From: Mycobacterium sp. ACS4054
Lineage (GTDB): Bacteria > Actinomycetota > Actinomycetes > Mycobacteriales > Mycobacteriaceae
Assembly (NCBI RefSeq): GCF_001667275.1
Contig: NZ_LZHV01000035.1
Location: 39,337 to 103,336, forward strand
Length of the DNA: 64,000 bases
Direction of reading: 5' to 3'
Below the pieces are notes generated by a model. It made no database searches. It saw nothing but the letters and a program-made list of their open reading frames with translations, and had not been told where the DNA came from. The first letter of the stretch is position 1. The number at the start of each line of letters is the position of its first letter. This document shows positions 40,137-48,167 of this stretch, piece after piece. A program made the translations under genes and the position numbers.

Positions 40137-42742
40137 CTCATCTCTTTCTCGTCGAAGATATTCGTCACAGTATAGTCACCGGGCGGTATTTCTCCACCAT
40201 CTACCACAGCCTCTGAGGCGCCATCTGGGAGAACACCTCCGGGAATCCAATTTTCATTTGCGCCCGCCTCGTTGCCTGAGGGCATCCGCAAGTGGAACTC
40301 ACCCGGTTCTGCGATATCGATCCGAACGATTTCGTTAGAGTCAAGAAATCCCTCAGGCAAGCCGAGCTCTTTCTCCATGACCCGCGGGTTTCCTGTCGAC
40401 GCCTTGAGCATTGCGTCAGCTTCATCTTTCGGCATGACGAATGATGTCCCATCCAACTGCGCGATGCCATATTTCTCAAGATTACGTGCTGGCATAAAAC
40501 GGGTAGCACCATCGCTGAATTTTTGGAGATGGTTCTCGATGTAGTCTGGTGACAAGTATTCGGACGGGTCGGGCCGAGTGCCTTTCGGCATCGCGATGAT
40601 CTCACTCCGCTTTTCTGCACTCAATCCGTCAGAAGCAGTGTCTTCGTTGCTCGCATTTTGCTCGCGATCGTTGTTCCCATCCGACGTACCGTCCCGGTGA
40701 TCACCCGGCTTTCCGTCATCGAGCCCATCGGGCTTCCCGTCGTGCGGCGGCTTTTCATGCGCATGCTCGCCTGCAGGCAGACCGTCATTAGGCCAATGCC
40801 CTCCGCCATTTGCTGGCATCTCGGTCGAGTGGCCGCTCGGAGACTCGAAATGCGGCGCGGCGGCCGGCGGCGCGGCTGAAGGCGCTGACGGCGCTGGTTG
40901 GGGAAAATGTGGCGCAGCGGGTGCCGGTCCAACGCGAGGGCTCGCGGGCGATACCGGAAGAGTCGGCGAATGCTCAAACGACCGCGGCGCGGCAGATGTC
41001 ATGCGATCGCCCACCGCGGTCCCGGCGTGCGCGGCCGCAACAGGAGCCGAAACCGGCTCGCGTGGACCCCCACCCGGAGCCGGCTCGTGTGGACCGCCCA
41101 CCGGTTCGGGCGTGGGGCGCTCGCCGGGACCGCGGGGTGATTCGGGAGGAACGGCCGCCGGATCTGCCGGGCCGTGGGGCTGAACCGGCGGGTGGGGCAC
41201 GGATTCGACCGGAGCCTCGGGCAACTTTCCTGCCGGCAGACCCATCGCGCTCCCACCGGGAAGCGGATCTCCTTTCGGCAGATCTTCGCCGAGATTCTGA
41301 AGACCCTTCGTGAGATCGACGCCGTTCGTCGCGATATCAGCGAGCGTGCCGCCAACGCCGTTCAATTCGCCGGCCGCGCCCGCCGCACCTTGGGCCGCCG
41401 CCTCGACGTCGGTAACTTCCTCGGTCGCTTCGGCGCCACCCGCCGCGGCCTCCGCACCTTTCGAACCGGCCTTGACTGCGCCGCCTCCGAGCGCGAATGT
41501 GGCGCCGTCGAAGATGAACTCCCCCACCGCCAGTCCAGGCCGGCCGGAGGTCAAGTCGGCCCAGTGGGTGAAACCCTTCAGGATTCCCAAGTCGTTCTTT
41601 GCGGCGCCCTCCGGGTCGAAAAGCGCATACGCGGGAATAGATTTCAACGCACTCTGATCCAGTGCCGCCCAACTGGCCGCAGCGCCTTTGGAATCGAAGG
41701 CGAACCGGGTCGGGTCGAGCTGGTCTTGAAGTTGCGCGATACCGACGGTGGACCTGAAGATGCCCTCACCGGCATCGGCGGTGAAATCGAAGTCATCCGC
41801 CACGAACTTGCCCACCGTGTTGCCCAGAAATTCGACCAGCTGCCCGCGCACGTAGGTCTTCAGCTCGCCGACCAAACCGTCGATGATCTGCATCCCCGTT
41901 TTGATGACGTGTTCGCGGGCCTGCGCTTCCCGCTTCATGTTGTCCAGGACGTCGTTGATGTCTCGCACGATCTTCTCGAGCTCGTCGGCCGCATCGCCTT
42001 CGAAGATCAACATCACGTCGTGGGCAAGATTGGTCAGGCCCGCCAGACGGCCCAACAGATCCCGAATCTTGTTCTGCGCGTTCTCCACAACGTTCGCGAA
42101 CTCATCGACTGCCTTGGCCAGGTCGTCGCACCGACCGGCCAACTTGTCCAGCTTGCTGCCCAGTTCGGACAAGACCTGCTGCACCAACGGAGCTTCGGGG
42201 ACCTGCTGTTCCGCGACCACCGACTTCGGACCGTTAAGCCCGTGCCCCACCGCACGAAGTGCGTCACCGAAACCCCGCCAACAGCCGGCAGCCGCGTGCA
42301 TTCCGAGCCCGTTGCCGTTAGGCCAGACGTCGTCGACCAACGCCTCTACCACCGCCCACAGCAGCGGTTGAGCGACCCCGGCCCCTACGGTCCCGGGGCG
42401 GCCCGGGGCCGGGAAGTCCTGCGGTTGCGCGGGCGCGGGCAGCACGTGGCCGCTCCCGCGGACATTGGACGCCGCCTCGGCCCGCGAGTAATTGGACGCG
42501 CACAGTTGCACCTTCGCGCCGACATATCTGCAGGCGAAGATGCCGGCCGCCGCCCCGTTCAGCAGCGACTGGGCCGCATTCTGGTACCCCAACCCGAACA
42601 TCAACCCGGCAGCGTCCTGGCCGCTGTTGATGCCGAAGCCGGCGGTAAGCGGGCCCAATGCCGCGGCGAGCCCCTCGCCTACGGCGCCGATGCCCGTACC
42701 GGCGACGAACATCGCCTCGGGATCGACCACCAACGGAGCCAC
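40133..42742 (-). CDS. CpnT-like secreted polymorphic toxin with distinct C-terminal toxin domain
   Basis: About 869 residues. The N-terminal 430 resemble the CpnT (Rv3903c) carrier region: VAPLVVDPEAMFVAGTG, VWPNGNGLGMHAAAGCWRGFGDAL, a long helical segment, and GEFIFDGATFALGGGAVKAGSKG. A Pro/Gly-rich linker spans about residues 500-690. The last 170 residues are a separate domain with SFVMPKDEADAML, LRMPSGNEAGANENWIPGG and EAVVDGGEIPPGDYTV. This is not obviously the NAD-glycohydrolase (TNT) domain of CpnT; I cannot assign its activity. The 3' third is low in GC (26 of 60 in 40441-40500). Start is GTG 42742, with TTG 42748 as alternative. No EsxE/EsxF-like genes are adjacent. Export by a type VII system is inferred from the carrier. 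Confidence 0.8.
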   Translation of the reverse strand: MAPLVVDPEAMFVAGTGIGAVGEGLAAALGPLTAGFGINSGQDAAGLMFGLGYQNAAQSLLNGAAAGIFACRYVGAKVQLCASNYSRAEAASNVRGSGHVLPAPAQPQDFPAPGRPGTVGAGVAQPLLWAVVEALVDDVWPNGNGLGMHAAAGCWRGFGDALRAVGHGLNGPKSVVAEQQVPEAPLVQQVLSELGSKLDKLAGRCDDLAKAVDEFANVVENAQNKIRDLLGRLAGLTNLAHDVMLIFEGDAADELEKIVRDINDVLDNMKREAQAREHVIKTGMQIIDGLVGELKTYVRGQLVEFLGNTVGKFVADDFDFTADAGEGIFRSTVGIAQLQDQLDPTRFAFDSKGAAASWAALDQSALKSIPAYALFDPEGAAKNDLGILKGFTHWADLTSGRPGLAVGEFIFDGATFALGGGAVKAGSKGAEAAAGGAEATEEVTDVEAAAQGAAGAAGELNGVGGTLADIATNGVDLTKGLQNLGEDLPKGDPLPGGSAMGLPAGKLPEAPVESVPHPPVQPHGPADPAAVPPESPRGPGERPTPEPVGGPHEPAPGGGPREPVSAPVAAAHAGTAVGDRMTSAAPRSFEHSPTLPVSPASPRVGPAPAAPHFPQPAPSAPSAAPPAAAPHFESPSGHSTEMPANGGGHWPNDGLPAGEHAHEKPPHDGKPDGLDDGKPGDHRDGTSDGNNDREQNASNEDTASDGLSAEKRSEIIAMPKGTRPDPSEYLSPDYIENHLQKFSDGATRFMPARNLEKYGIAQLDGTSFVMPKDEADAMLKASTGNPRVMEKELGLPEGFLDSNEIVRIDIAEPGEFHLRMPSGNEAGANENWIPGGVLPDGASEAVVDGGEIPPGDYTVTNIFDEKEMR

Positions 42743-42831
42743 GCGCAAAATCTTGGTCGAGACCGCGCGCAGGCGCTATTCACCCAATGCTGGCTTTGAA
42801 ACGCTAGCGAGCCTCACCGAAAAGCCACAAC

Positions 42832-45087
42832 TCATCCATTAACAGCTCGCGCGGCCAGCGTGATCCGGTGCCGTCCCGCCGATACGGCCAGCGTCGGTTC
42901 GGCCGGCTCACCGTCGAGTTGGACGCCCATCCCGGCGGGCAACCCACTCAGCGTGATGCGCGCGGCGGTGTCGGTGGCGACCGCGATCGTCGACTTCGGC
43001 AACGCCGCCAGCCCGGCCCGCTGGGCATCCACGGTAATCGCGGCGACGCCGGTGAGCCGCAGCGTGAGATACGGCAACGGACCAACGGGCGGGCCGACCC
43101 GCCAGTCCAATTCGCTGTACACCCCCGGGGTCGGGTCGAAGTTCAGGAGGAATCCGCGACGATGCCGCACGGTGTGCGTCAAATCGGGGCGCGCATACGA
43201 GCGTGCGTCGACTTCCGCGATCGCCCCGCGCCGCGCCGTCACCGCAGGGTCCGCGGTCAGGCCAGACAACCACCACACCCGATGCGGCCCGATGCCCAGG
43301 TCGTCACGAACCAGTTGCGGATGCCACGCAAACGTGATGTGTCCCGGATCGGCTTGCCGCAAGCCGGTTTCCATGTGCGCGATCGGGTCTTCGAACTTGT
43401 CCTGCAACACCCAAGCGAGGTGATCCTCGAACGGATACACCGTGAAGCGGTGCCGGTAGCCCAGCCGGTCGAGTTCGAGCACCTGCTCGGCGGCCGACGC
43501 GAACGGCACCAGCTCGTCGACCATTCCGTGCGCGATGACGTACGGCAACCAACGGGCGTTCACCAGTAGCTTCCAGGTATCGCCCTCGCGGGCACAGGGC
43601 GATTGCGGGTCGAGGTCGGCCGGGATGTCGATGTCGGGCAGCAGCCGCACCCCGCACGTCGGCGGCCCCGCCAGCACGACGGCTTGCGAAAACACCTGCG
43701 GGTAGGTCAATCCCAACTTGTAGGCCGCATATCCGCCCATCGAGTAGCCCGAAACCACGGTGCGGTTGGGATCGGTGCCCAGCTGCTCGGCGACGCGCGC
43801 CCACACTTCCCAGACGTCGAGCTCTCCGGTATCGAAGTACCACGTCGACGGGCCCCGGGCCAGCGGCGTGACCACGACGGAGTCCCGGCCCTCGCACACT
43901 TGGTGCAGCAGGTTCGGGTCGATCGCGGCGAACTGGCTCTGCCCCAACGCAAGCGAGTGCAACAGCAGAGTCAACGGCAAGGGCTGGCCCGGCTTGAAAC
44001 TCGAGGGCAGACACACCGAATACGGCTGCACCCGACCGAGGAATTGCGGCTTGGTGCTCAAGATATCGTCGGCGGCCACACCCTGGCCCAGCTCGACCGA
44101 GGACACATACCACCGAGTCGACGGGCCGGTGATCATTGGCTCGGACTCGGTCTCGCCGGCCGCCAGCCGATCCCACTGCACCGTCACGGCGAACTTCGAG
44201 ACGTCGCCGGCGGTCAAGGCGCCGGCCTGCGCGGCGTCCGACCAGAAGTTCAGGTGCGGCGGCTCTTGCTCGTTGGTGCGAAACGCCACGTTGTAAACGT
44301 TCGGTTGCCCGGGCAGCGCGCCATGCTCGACGGGCACGTCGGCGAACCCATCGCCCGCCGCGTTCGAGAGCCCTGCCGCGAGCCGCACCGTCCACGTGCC
44401 GTGCGGCTCGAGCAGGGTCCGGGGCACTTGCGCCAGAAACGTTCGCGATTCCATGTCGACGGTGTGCTGCACTGGCGTCGTGGCCCGGGTGGTCAGGTCG
44501 ATCAGCGCGGCGCCACTACCCGAAACCAGCAGGGCCATGTCGATGCCGGCCGAGCGCACCCCGGCCCCGGCGGGCCACTGCTCCGGCGCGGCGCGAGTGG
44601 GGTCGGTGTCGAGGGTGAACAGCGCGATGGGGACCGACGCGTCCAGCAAGGTGTTCCAGTCGACCCGCCACCAGGTGTCGGTGGCGGTGAGCCCGATCGC
44701 GACGCGGAAGATGTCGGCGCCGTTGCGGGCCGCCGGGCCGTCGGGATAGATGTAGGTGCCGCGGGGCGGCGCCTGCACCTTCAGGTCACCGATCGGCAGG
44801 CCGGTCGCGCCGTGGTCGTCGTACAGGAAGTCGGTCCAAAACAGCGCACCGCCGGCCAGGCGGCCGACGCCACAGGTACGCGGAAAGTCTTCCCCGAATG
44901 GCCATCCCGACGGCACCGGTAGTCGCGGCTCTGGGCGCAGCGCCGCCGGCGGCGCCCCCTCGGGCATGCCGTCGACCACGACAAGCTCAGCCGGTGGTGC
45001 GGGTGCCGTCGCGGCCGGATGGACCAACGTGTCGGCGATGTGGCGTGCGATGCGGATCGGCAGGAGAGTCAAATCCAGAAGTGACAT
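42832..45087 (-). CDS. Large alpha/beta-hydrolase-fold esterase/peptidase-like protein
   Basis: A 751-residue protein. The N-terminal 350 residues are beta-rich, with repeated Trp-containing strands (FRVAIGLTATDTWWRVDWN; ESRTFLAQVPRTLLEPHGTW). An alpha/beta-hydrolase domain follows with the nucleophile elbow VVSGYSMGGYAAYKLGL (about residue 450). HGMVDELVPF could supply the acid and FEDHLAW the His. The C-terminal 100 residues again look like a beta domain (LDGEPAEPTLAVSAGRHRIT). No clear signal peptide; a short hydrophobic/amphipathic start (LLDLTLLPIRIARHI) is present. Substrate unknown. It lies 35 bases downstream of pepE on the same strand and about 90 bases upstream of the toxin gene. 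Confidence 0.8.
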   Translation of the reverse strand: MSLLDLTLLPIRIARHIADTLVHPAATAPAPPAELVVVDGMPEGAPPAALRPEPRLPVPSGWPFGEDFPRTCGVGRLAGGALFWTDFLYDDHGATGLPIGDLKVQAPPRGTYIYPDGPAARNGADIFRVAIGLTATDTWWRVDWNTLLDASVPIALFTLDTDPTRAAPEQWPAGAGVRSAGIDMALLVSGSGAALIDLTTRATTPVQHTVDMESRTFLAQVPRTLLEPHGTWTVRLAAGLSNAAGDGFADVPVEHGALPGQPNVYNVAFRTNEQEPPHLNFWSDAAQAGALTAGDVSKFAVTVQWDRLAAGETESEPMITGPSTRWYVSSVELGQGVAADDILSTKPQFLGRVQPYSVCLPSSFKPGQPLPLTLLLHSLALGQSQFAAIDPNLLHQVCEGRDSVVVTPLARGPSTWYFDTGELDVWEVWARVAEQLGTDPNRTVVSGYSMGGYAAYKLGLTYPQVFSQAVVLAGPPTCGVRLLPDIDIPADLDPQSPCAREGDTWKLLVNARWLPYVIAHGMVDELVPFASAAEQVLELDRLGYRHRFTVYPFEDHLAWVLQDKFEDPIAHMETGLRQADPGHITFAWHPQLVRDDLGIGPHRVWWLSGLTADPAVTARRGAIAEVDARSYARPDLTHTVRHRRGFLLNFDPTPGVYSELDWRVGPPVGPLPYLTLRLTGVAAITVDAQRAGLAALPKSTIAVATDTAARITLSGLPAGMGVQLDGEPAEPTLAVSAGRHRITLAARAVNG

Positions 45088-45122
45088 CAAGCCCCAACGT
45101 ACGCGCCGGTGGGCCTCGACTG

Positions 45123-46250
45123 CTACGGCACGGGCACCACGATCAGCTCGTGCGGCCGGTTGTTGACCGCCAGCGCGCCGTCCTCGGTCACGACGACGAT
45201 GTCCTCGATGCGCGCGCCCCACTGGCCCGGGAAGTAGATCCCCGGCTCGATGGAGAAGGCCATGCCGGTGGCCAGCGGCAGGTCGTTGCCCGCGACGATG
45301 TAGGGCTCCTCGTGCACCGAGAGTCCGATGCCGTGTCCGGTGCGGTGTACGAAAACGTCCGCAAGCCCCGCCTCGGCCAGCACCTCGCGGGCGGCGGCAT
45401 CGACCCGTTCGGCCGTGACTCCAGGACGGACGGCGTCGACGGCCGCGCGCTGCGCCCGCTGTAACACGGAATACTGCTGCGCCACTTCGGGTTTCGGTTC
45501 GCCGATGCTGTAGGTGCGCGTCGAGTCGGAGTGATATCCGGGCTCGTAGGCGCCGCCGATATCGACGACGACGATGTCACCGACTTGCAGTTCGCGGTCC
45601 GAGTAGCCGTGATGCGGGTCGGCGCTGTGCGGGCCGGAGCCGACAATGATGAACGCCACCTCCGAATGTCCTTCGGCCACAATCGCTTCCGCGATATCGG
45701 CGGCTACGTCGGCCTCGGTCCGCCCGGGAACCAGAAACTCCGGCACTCGGGCGTGCACGCGATCGATGGCCGCACCGGCCTTGCGCAGCGCATCGATCTC
45801 GCATTCCTCCTTGGCCATCCGCAGCCCGCGCATCACGTCGGTCGCCAGCACCGGCAGCACGCCCAGCGCATCGGCGAGTGGCAGCAGGTGCAACGCCGGC
45901 ATGGAGTCGGTGACGGCGGTCGCGGCCGGGCCGGCGCCGAACGCCGAACCCACCAACCGATAGGGGTCTTCGCCGTCGACCCAATCCCGCACCGCGAGCC
46001 CCAATTCCGCAATGGCCGACTCCTTGAGCGAGGCCAGCTCCAGTCGCGGCACCACCACCGACGGGTCTCCGGAGGCGGGCACCACCAGCGCGGTGAACCG
46101 CTCGAGCGTCTGGGCGCGCGACCCGACGAGATAGCGCAGGTCGTAGCCGGGGGTGATCACCAGCCCGGCCAGTCCCGCCTCGGCGGTCGCGGCCGCCGCG
46201 GCGGCCAGCCGTCGGGCATACACGCCGGCATCGAATCGGTGAGACTCCAT
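45123..46250 (-). CDS. pepE: Xaa-Pro dipeptidase PepE (M24 family)
   Basis: Metal-dependent aminopeptidase P/prolidase type enzyme cleaving Xaa-Pro dipeptides in the cytosol. ATG 46250 gives 375 residues, the length of M. tuberculosis PepE. The pita-bread domain carries all five metal ligands: Asp in VVVDIGG, Asp in HSDSTRT, His in RTGHGIGLSVHEEP, Glu in SIEPGIY and Glu in RIEDIVVV. The N-terminal creatinase-like domain covers about residues 1-130. It is divergent from the exonuclease gene; the intergenic region carries a 12-base inverted repeat. Confidence 0.95.
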   Translation of the reverse strand: MESHRFDAGVYARRLAAAAAATAEAGLAGLVITPGYDLRYLVGSRAQTLERFTALVVPASGDPSVVVPRLELASLKESAIAELGLAVRDWVDGEDPYRLVGSAFGAGPAATAVTDSMPALHLLPLADALGVLPVLATDVMRGLRMAKEECEIDALRKAGAAIDRVHARVPEFLVPGRTEADVAADIAEAIVAEGHSEVAFIIVGSGPHSADPHHGYSDRELQVGDIVVVDIGGAYEPGYHSDSTRTYSIGEPKPEVAQQYSVLQRAQRAAVDAVRPGVTAERVDAAAREVLAEAGLADVFVHRTGHGIGLSVHEEPYIVAGNDLPLATGMAFSIEPGIYFPGQWGARIEDIVVVTEDGALAVNNRPHELIVVPVP

Positions 46251-46271
46251 GGCAGCCAGGCTAACCGCTGG

Positions 46272-46332
46272 GCCGAGCGTCGAGTCGTTGCGGCGATTCC
46301 CGCTTTGCGATGACGACAAGTCGACGCTCGGC
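46272..46332. repeat. 12-bp inverted repeat in the pepE/exonuclease divergent promoter region
   Basis: GCCGAGCGTCGA (46272-46283) and its exact reverse complement TCGACGCTCGGC (46321-46332) are separated by 37 bases. They occupy most of the 102-base gap between two divergently transcribed genes. The spacing is long for a terminator stem and could suit a looped or paired operator. Function unknown. Confidence 0.45.
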
Positions 46333-46352
46333 GCCGTGAGACGATAACCGGC

Positions 46353-47324
46353 ATGCCTTCGCCGCGCTCGCGATCGCCGCTACTGCTGCTCGACGGGGCC
46401 AGCATGTGGTTCCGGTCCTACTTCGGGGTGCCGTCGTCGATCACCGCCCCCGATGGCCGGCCCGTCAACGCCGTACGCGGATTCATCGATTCGATGGCGG
46501 TCGTGATCACCAAGCAACGCCCCGCCCGGCTGGTGGTCTGCCTGGACCTGGACTGGCGCCCGCAATTCCGGGTGGACCTCGTCCCGTCGTATAAGGCCCA
46601 TCGGGTGGCGGAGGAAGAGCCCGAGGGCGAACCCGACGTCGAAGAGGTCCCCGACGACCTAACCCCGCAAATCGACATGATCATGGAACTGCTGGACGCC
46701 TTCGGCATCCCGACGGCGGGCGCCGAAGGGTTCGAGGCCGACGATGTGCTGGGCACGCTGGCCGCCCGCGAACGCCGCGACCCCGTGGTGGTGGTCAGCG
46801 GAGACCGCGACCTGCTGCAGGTGGTCTCCGACGAGCCGGTCCCCGTCCGGGTGCTCTATCTGGGCCGCGGCCTGACCAAGGCCACCCTGTTCGGACCGGC
46901 GGAAGTCGCCGAACACTACGGCGTGCCAAAACACCGGGCCGGGCCGGCCTACGCCGAATTCGCCCTGATGCGGGGCGATCCGTCCGACGGCCTGCCGGGC
47001 GTGCCGGGCGTCGGGGAGAAGACGGCGGCGACCCTGCTGGCCCAACACGGGTCGCTGGAAGAGATCCTCGCGGCCGCCCGCGACCCGAAATCGAAGATGG
47101 CCAAGGGCCTGCGCTCGAAACTGCTGGGGGCGACCGACTACATCGAGGCCGCCGGGAAGGTGGTGCGTGTCGCCACCGACGCGCCCGTCAGCCTGTCGAC
47201 CCCGACCGACGCGCTGCCGCTGGCGGCCGACGACCCGGGCCGCACCGCCAAGTTGGCGACCAAACTGGGCGTCGGGTCCTCGATAGCCCGGCTGCAGAAA
47301 GCGCTCGACGCGCTGCCCGGGTGA
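46353..47324 (+). CDS. 5'-3' exonuclease (FEN-like, Rv2090-like)
   Basis: A 323-residue structure-specific 5' nuclease homologous to the N-terminal exonuclease domain of DNA polymerase I, here a stand-alone protein. Metal-binding acids appear in [54 protein letters not shown] and [13 protein letters not shown]. The helix-hairpin-helix is [21 protein letters not shown]. Likely roles are Okazaki fragment processing or repair. The start ATG at 46353 follows the divergent promoter shared with pepE. It is convergent with the DUF4333 gene, with 4 bases between stops. Confidence 0.92.
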   Translation: MPSPRSRSPLLLLDGASMWFRSYFGVPSSITAPDGRPVNAVRGFIDSMAVVITKQRPARLVVCLDLDWRPQFRVDLVPSYKAHRVAEEEPEGEPDVEEVPDDLTPQIDMIMELLDAFGIPTAGAEGFEADDVLGTLAARERRDPVVVVSGDRDLLQVVSDEPVPVRVLYLGRGLTKATLFGPAEVAEHYGVPKHRAGPAYAEFALMRGDPSDGLPGVPGVGEKTAATLLAQHGSLEEILAAARDPKSKMAKGLRSKLLGATDYIEAAGKVVRVATDAPVSLSTPTDALPLAADDPGRTAKLATKLGVGSSIARLQKALDALPG

Positions 47325-47328
47325 CCGG

Positions 47329-48087
47329 CTACTGCGGCCGGCCGACCTCGTAGGTGCCCTTGTTGTCCTGGAAGGTCACCGTCACGTGCTTGGCGGCGCC
47401 GTCGATGCTGACGTCGCAGTCAAAAGTGGCGCCCTTCTTGACGGTGGGGTTCTGGCCGTGGTTGCACTTGACGTCTTTGACGTTCTTGGCGCCGTAGCCG
47501 TTCGTCTCGTCGGACAGGACTTGCTGGACCCCGGCCTGCGCCTTGTTGACATCCAGCTTGGTGGTGACGAAGAACCCCGGCTGCCAGAAGCCGAGCACCA
47601 GCACGACCGCGATGAGCAGGAAGGCGATCGCCCCGCCCACGCCGGCGATCAGCCCGACCGAGCGCCTTTTCGCCGGTTGCTGGTCATAGGGCGAGTACTG
47701 CTGCGGGTACTGGCCGGGCTGGCCGTACTGACCGGGCTGGCCATACTGCCCCGGCTGCCCGTACTGGCCCGGCTGCGCGTACTGGCCGGGCTGACCGTAC
47801 TGACCCGGCTGGCCATACTGCCCCGGCTGCCCGTACTGGCCCGGCTGCGCGTACTGCTGAGGCTGCCCGTAGCCGGGCTGCTGCGGGTATTGCTGCGGGT
47901 AAGCCTGTTCGGCCGGCTGCTGGTACTGCGGGTACTCGGCGGGCGGCGTGTACGCCGGAGCCTGCCAGGTGGCCTCCTGGCCCGGCTGCTGCTGCCACGG
48001 CGAACCGACCTGGGTCGGTTCGGAGGACTGATCGCTACCTTGGCCGGGCGGTTGCCACTGCTGGTCCGGTCCCTGCGGTCCGCTCAT
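47329..48087 (-). CDS. DUF4333 membrane protein with Gln-Pro-Gly-Tyr repeats (Rv2091c-like)
   Basis: A 252-residue protein anchored by one helix ([26 protein letters not shown], about residues 143-168). The N-terminal cytoplasmic part is Gln/Pro/Tyr/Gly-rich, with eight consecutive hexapeptides of type (G/A)QPGQY. The external C-terminal part (about 85 residues) is a DUF4333 domain with two Cys ([16 protein letters not shown]) that can pair, ending [12 protein letters not shown]. Similar Pro-rich heads on actinobacterial membrane proteins act as low-complexity interaction regions. Position and topology match M. tuberculosis Rv2091c. Function unknown. Confidence 0.85.
   Translation of the reverse strand: MSGPQGPDQQWQPPGQGSDQSSEPTQVGSPWQQQPGQEATWQAPAYTPPAEYPQYQQPAEQAYPQQYPQQPGYGQPQQYAQPGQYGQPGQYGQPGQYGQPGQYAQPGQYGQPGQYGQPGQYGQPGQYPQQYSPYDQQPAKRRSVGLIAGVGGAIAFLLIAVVLVLGFWQPGFFVTTKLDVNKAQAGVQQVLSDETNGYGAKNVKDVKCNHGQNPTVKKGATFDCDVSIDGAAKHVTVTFQDNKGTYEVGRPQ
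47707..47850. repeat. Eight 18-bp repeats in two 72-bp blocks within the DUF4333 gene
   Basis: The coding repeat (G/A)QPGQY recurs eight times over 144 bases. At the DNA level the four-unit block is itself duplicated: GGCCATACTG recurs at 47739 and 47811, exactly 72 bases apart, with near-identical surroundings. The array is in frame, so length change would alter only the Pro-rich head. Confidence 0.85.
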
Positions 48088-48167
48088 CGTCTCTCCTCAG
48101 CCCCTTGTGTCTCGGCACGAACTATCGGCGTCGTGATGTGTTGGATCTACGGTAGCTTCGGCTCAGC

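Noticed and set aside
41174..42799. A 541-codon plus-strand frame opposite the CpnT-like gene
   Set aside because: The minus-strand frame matches the CpnT carrier pattern; the plus-strand frame has no recognisable motif.
47707..47850. CRISPR array
   Set aside because: The repeats are 18 bases, contiguous, in frame inside a gene and have no unique spacers.
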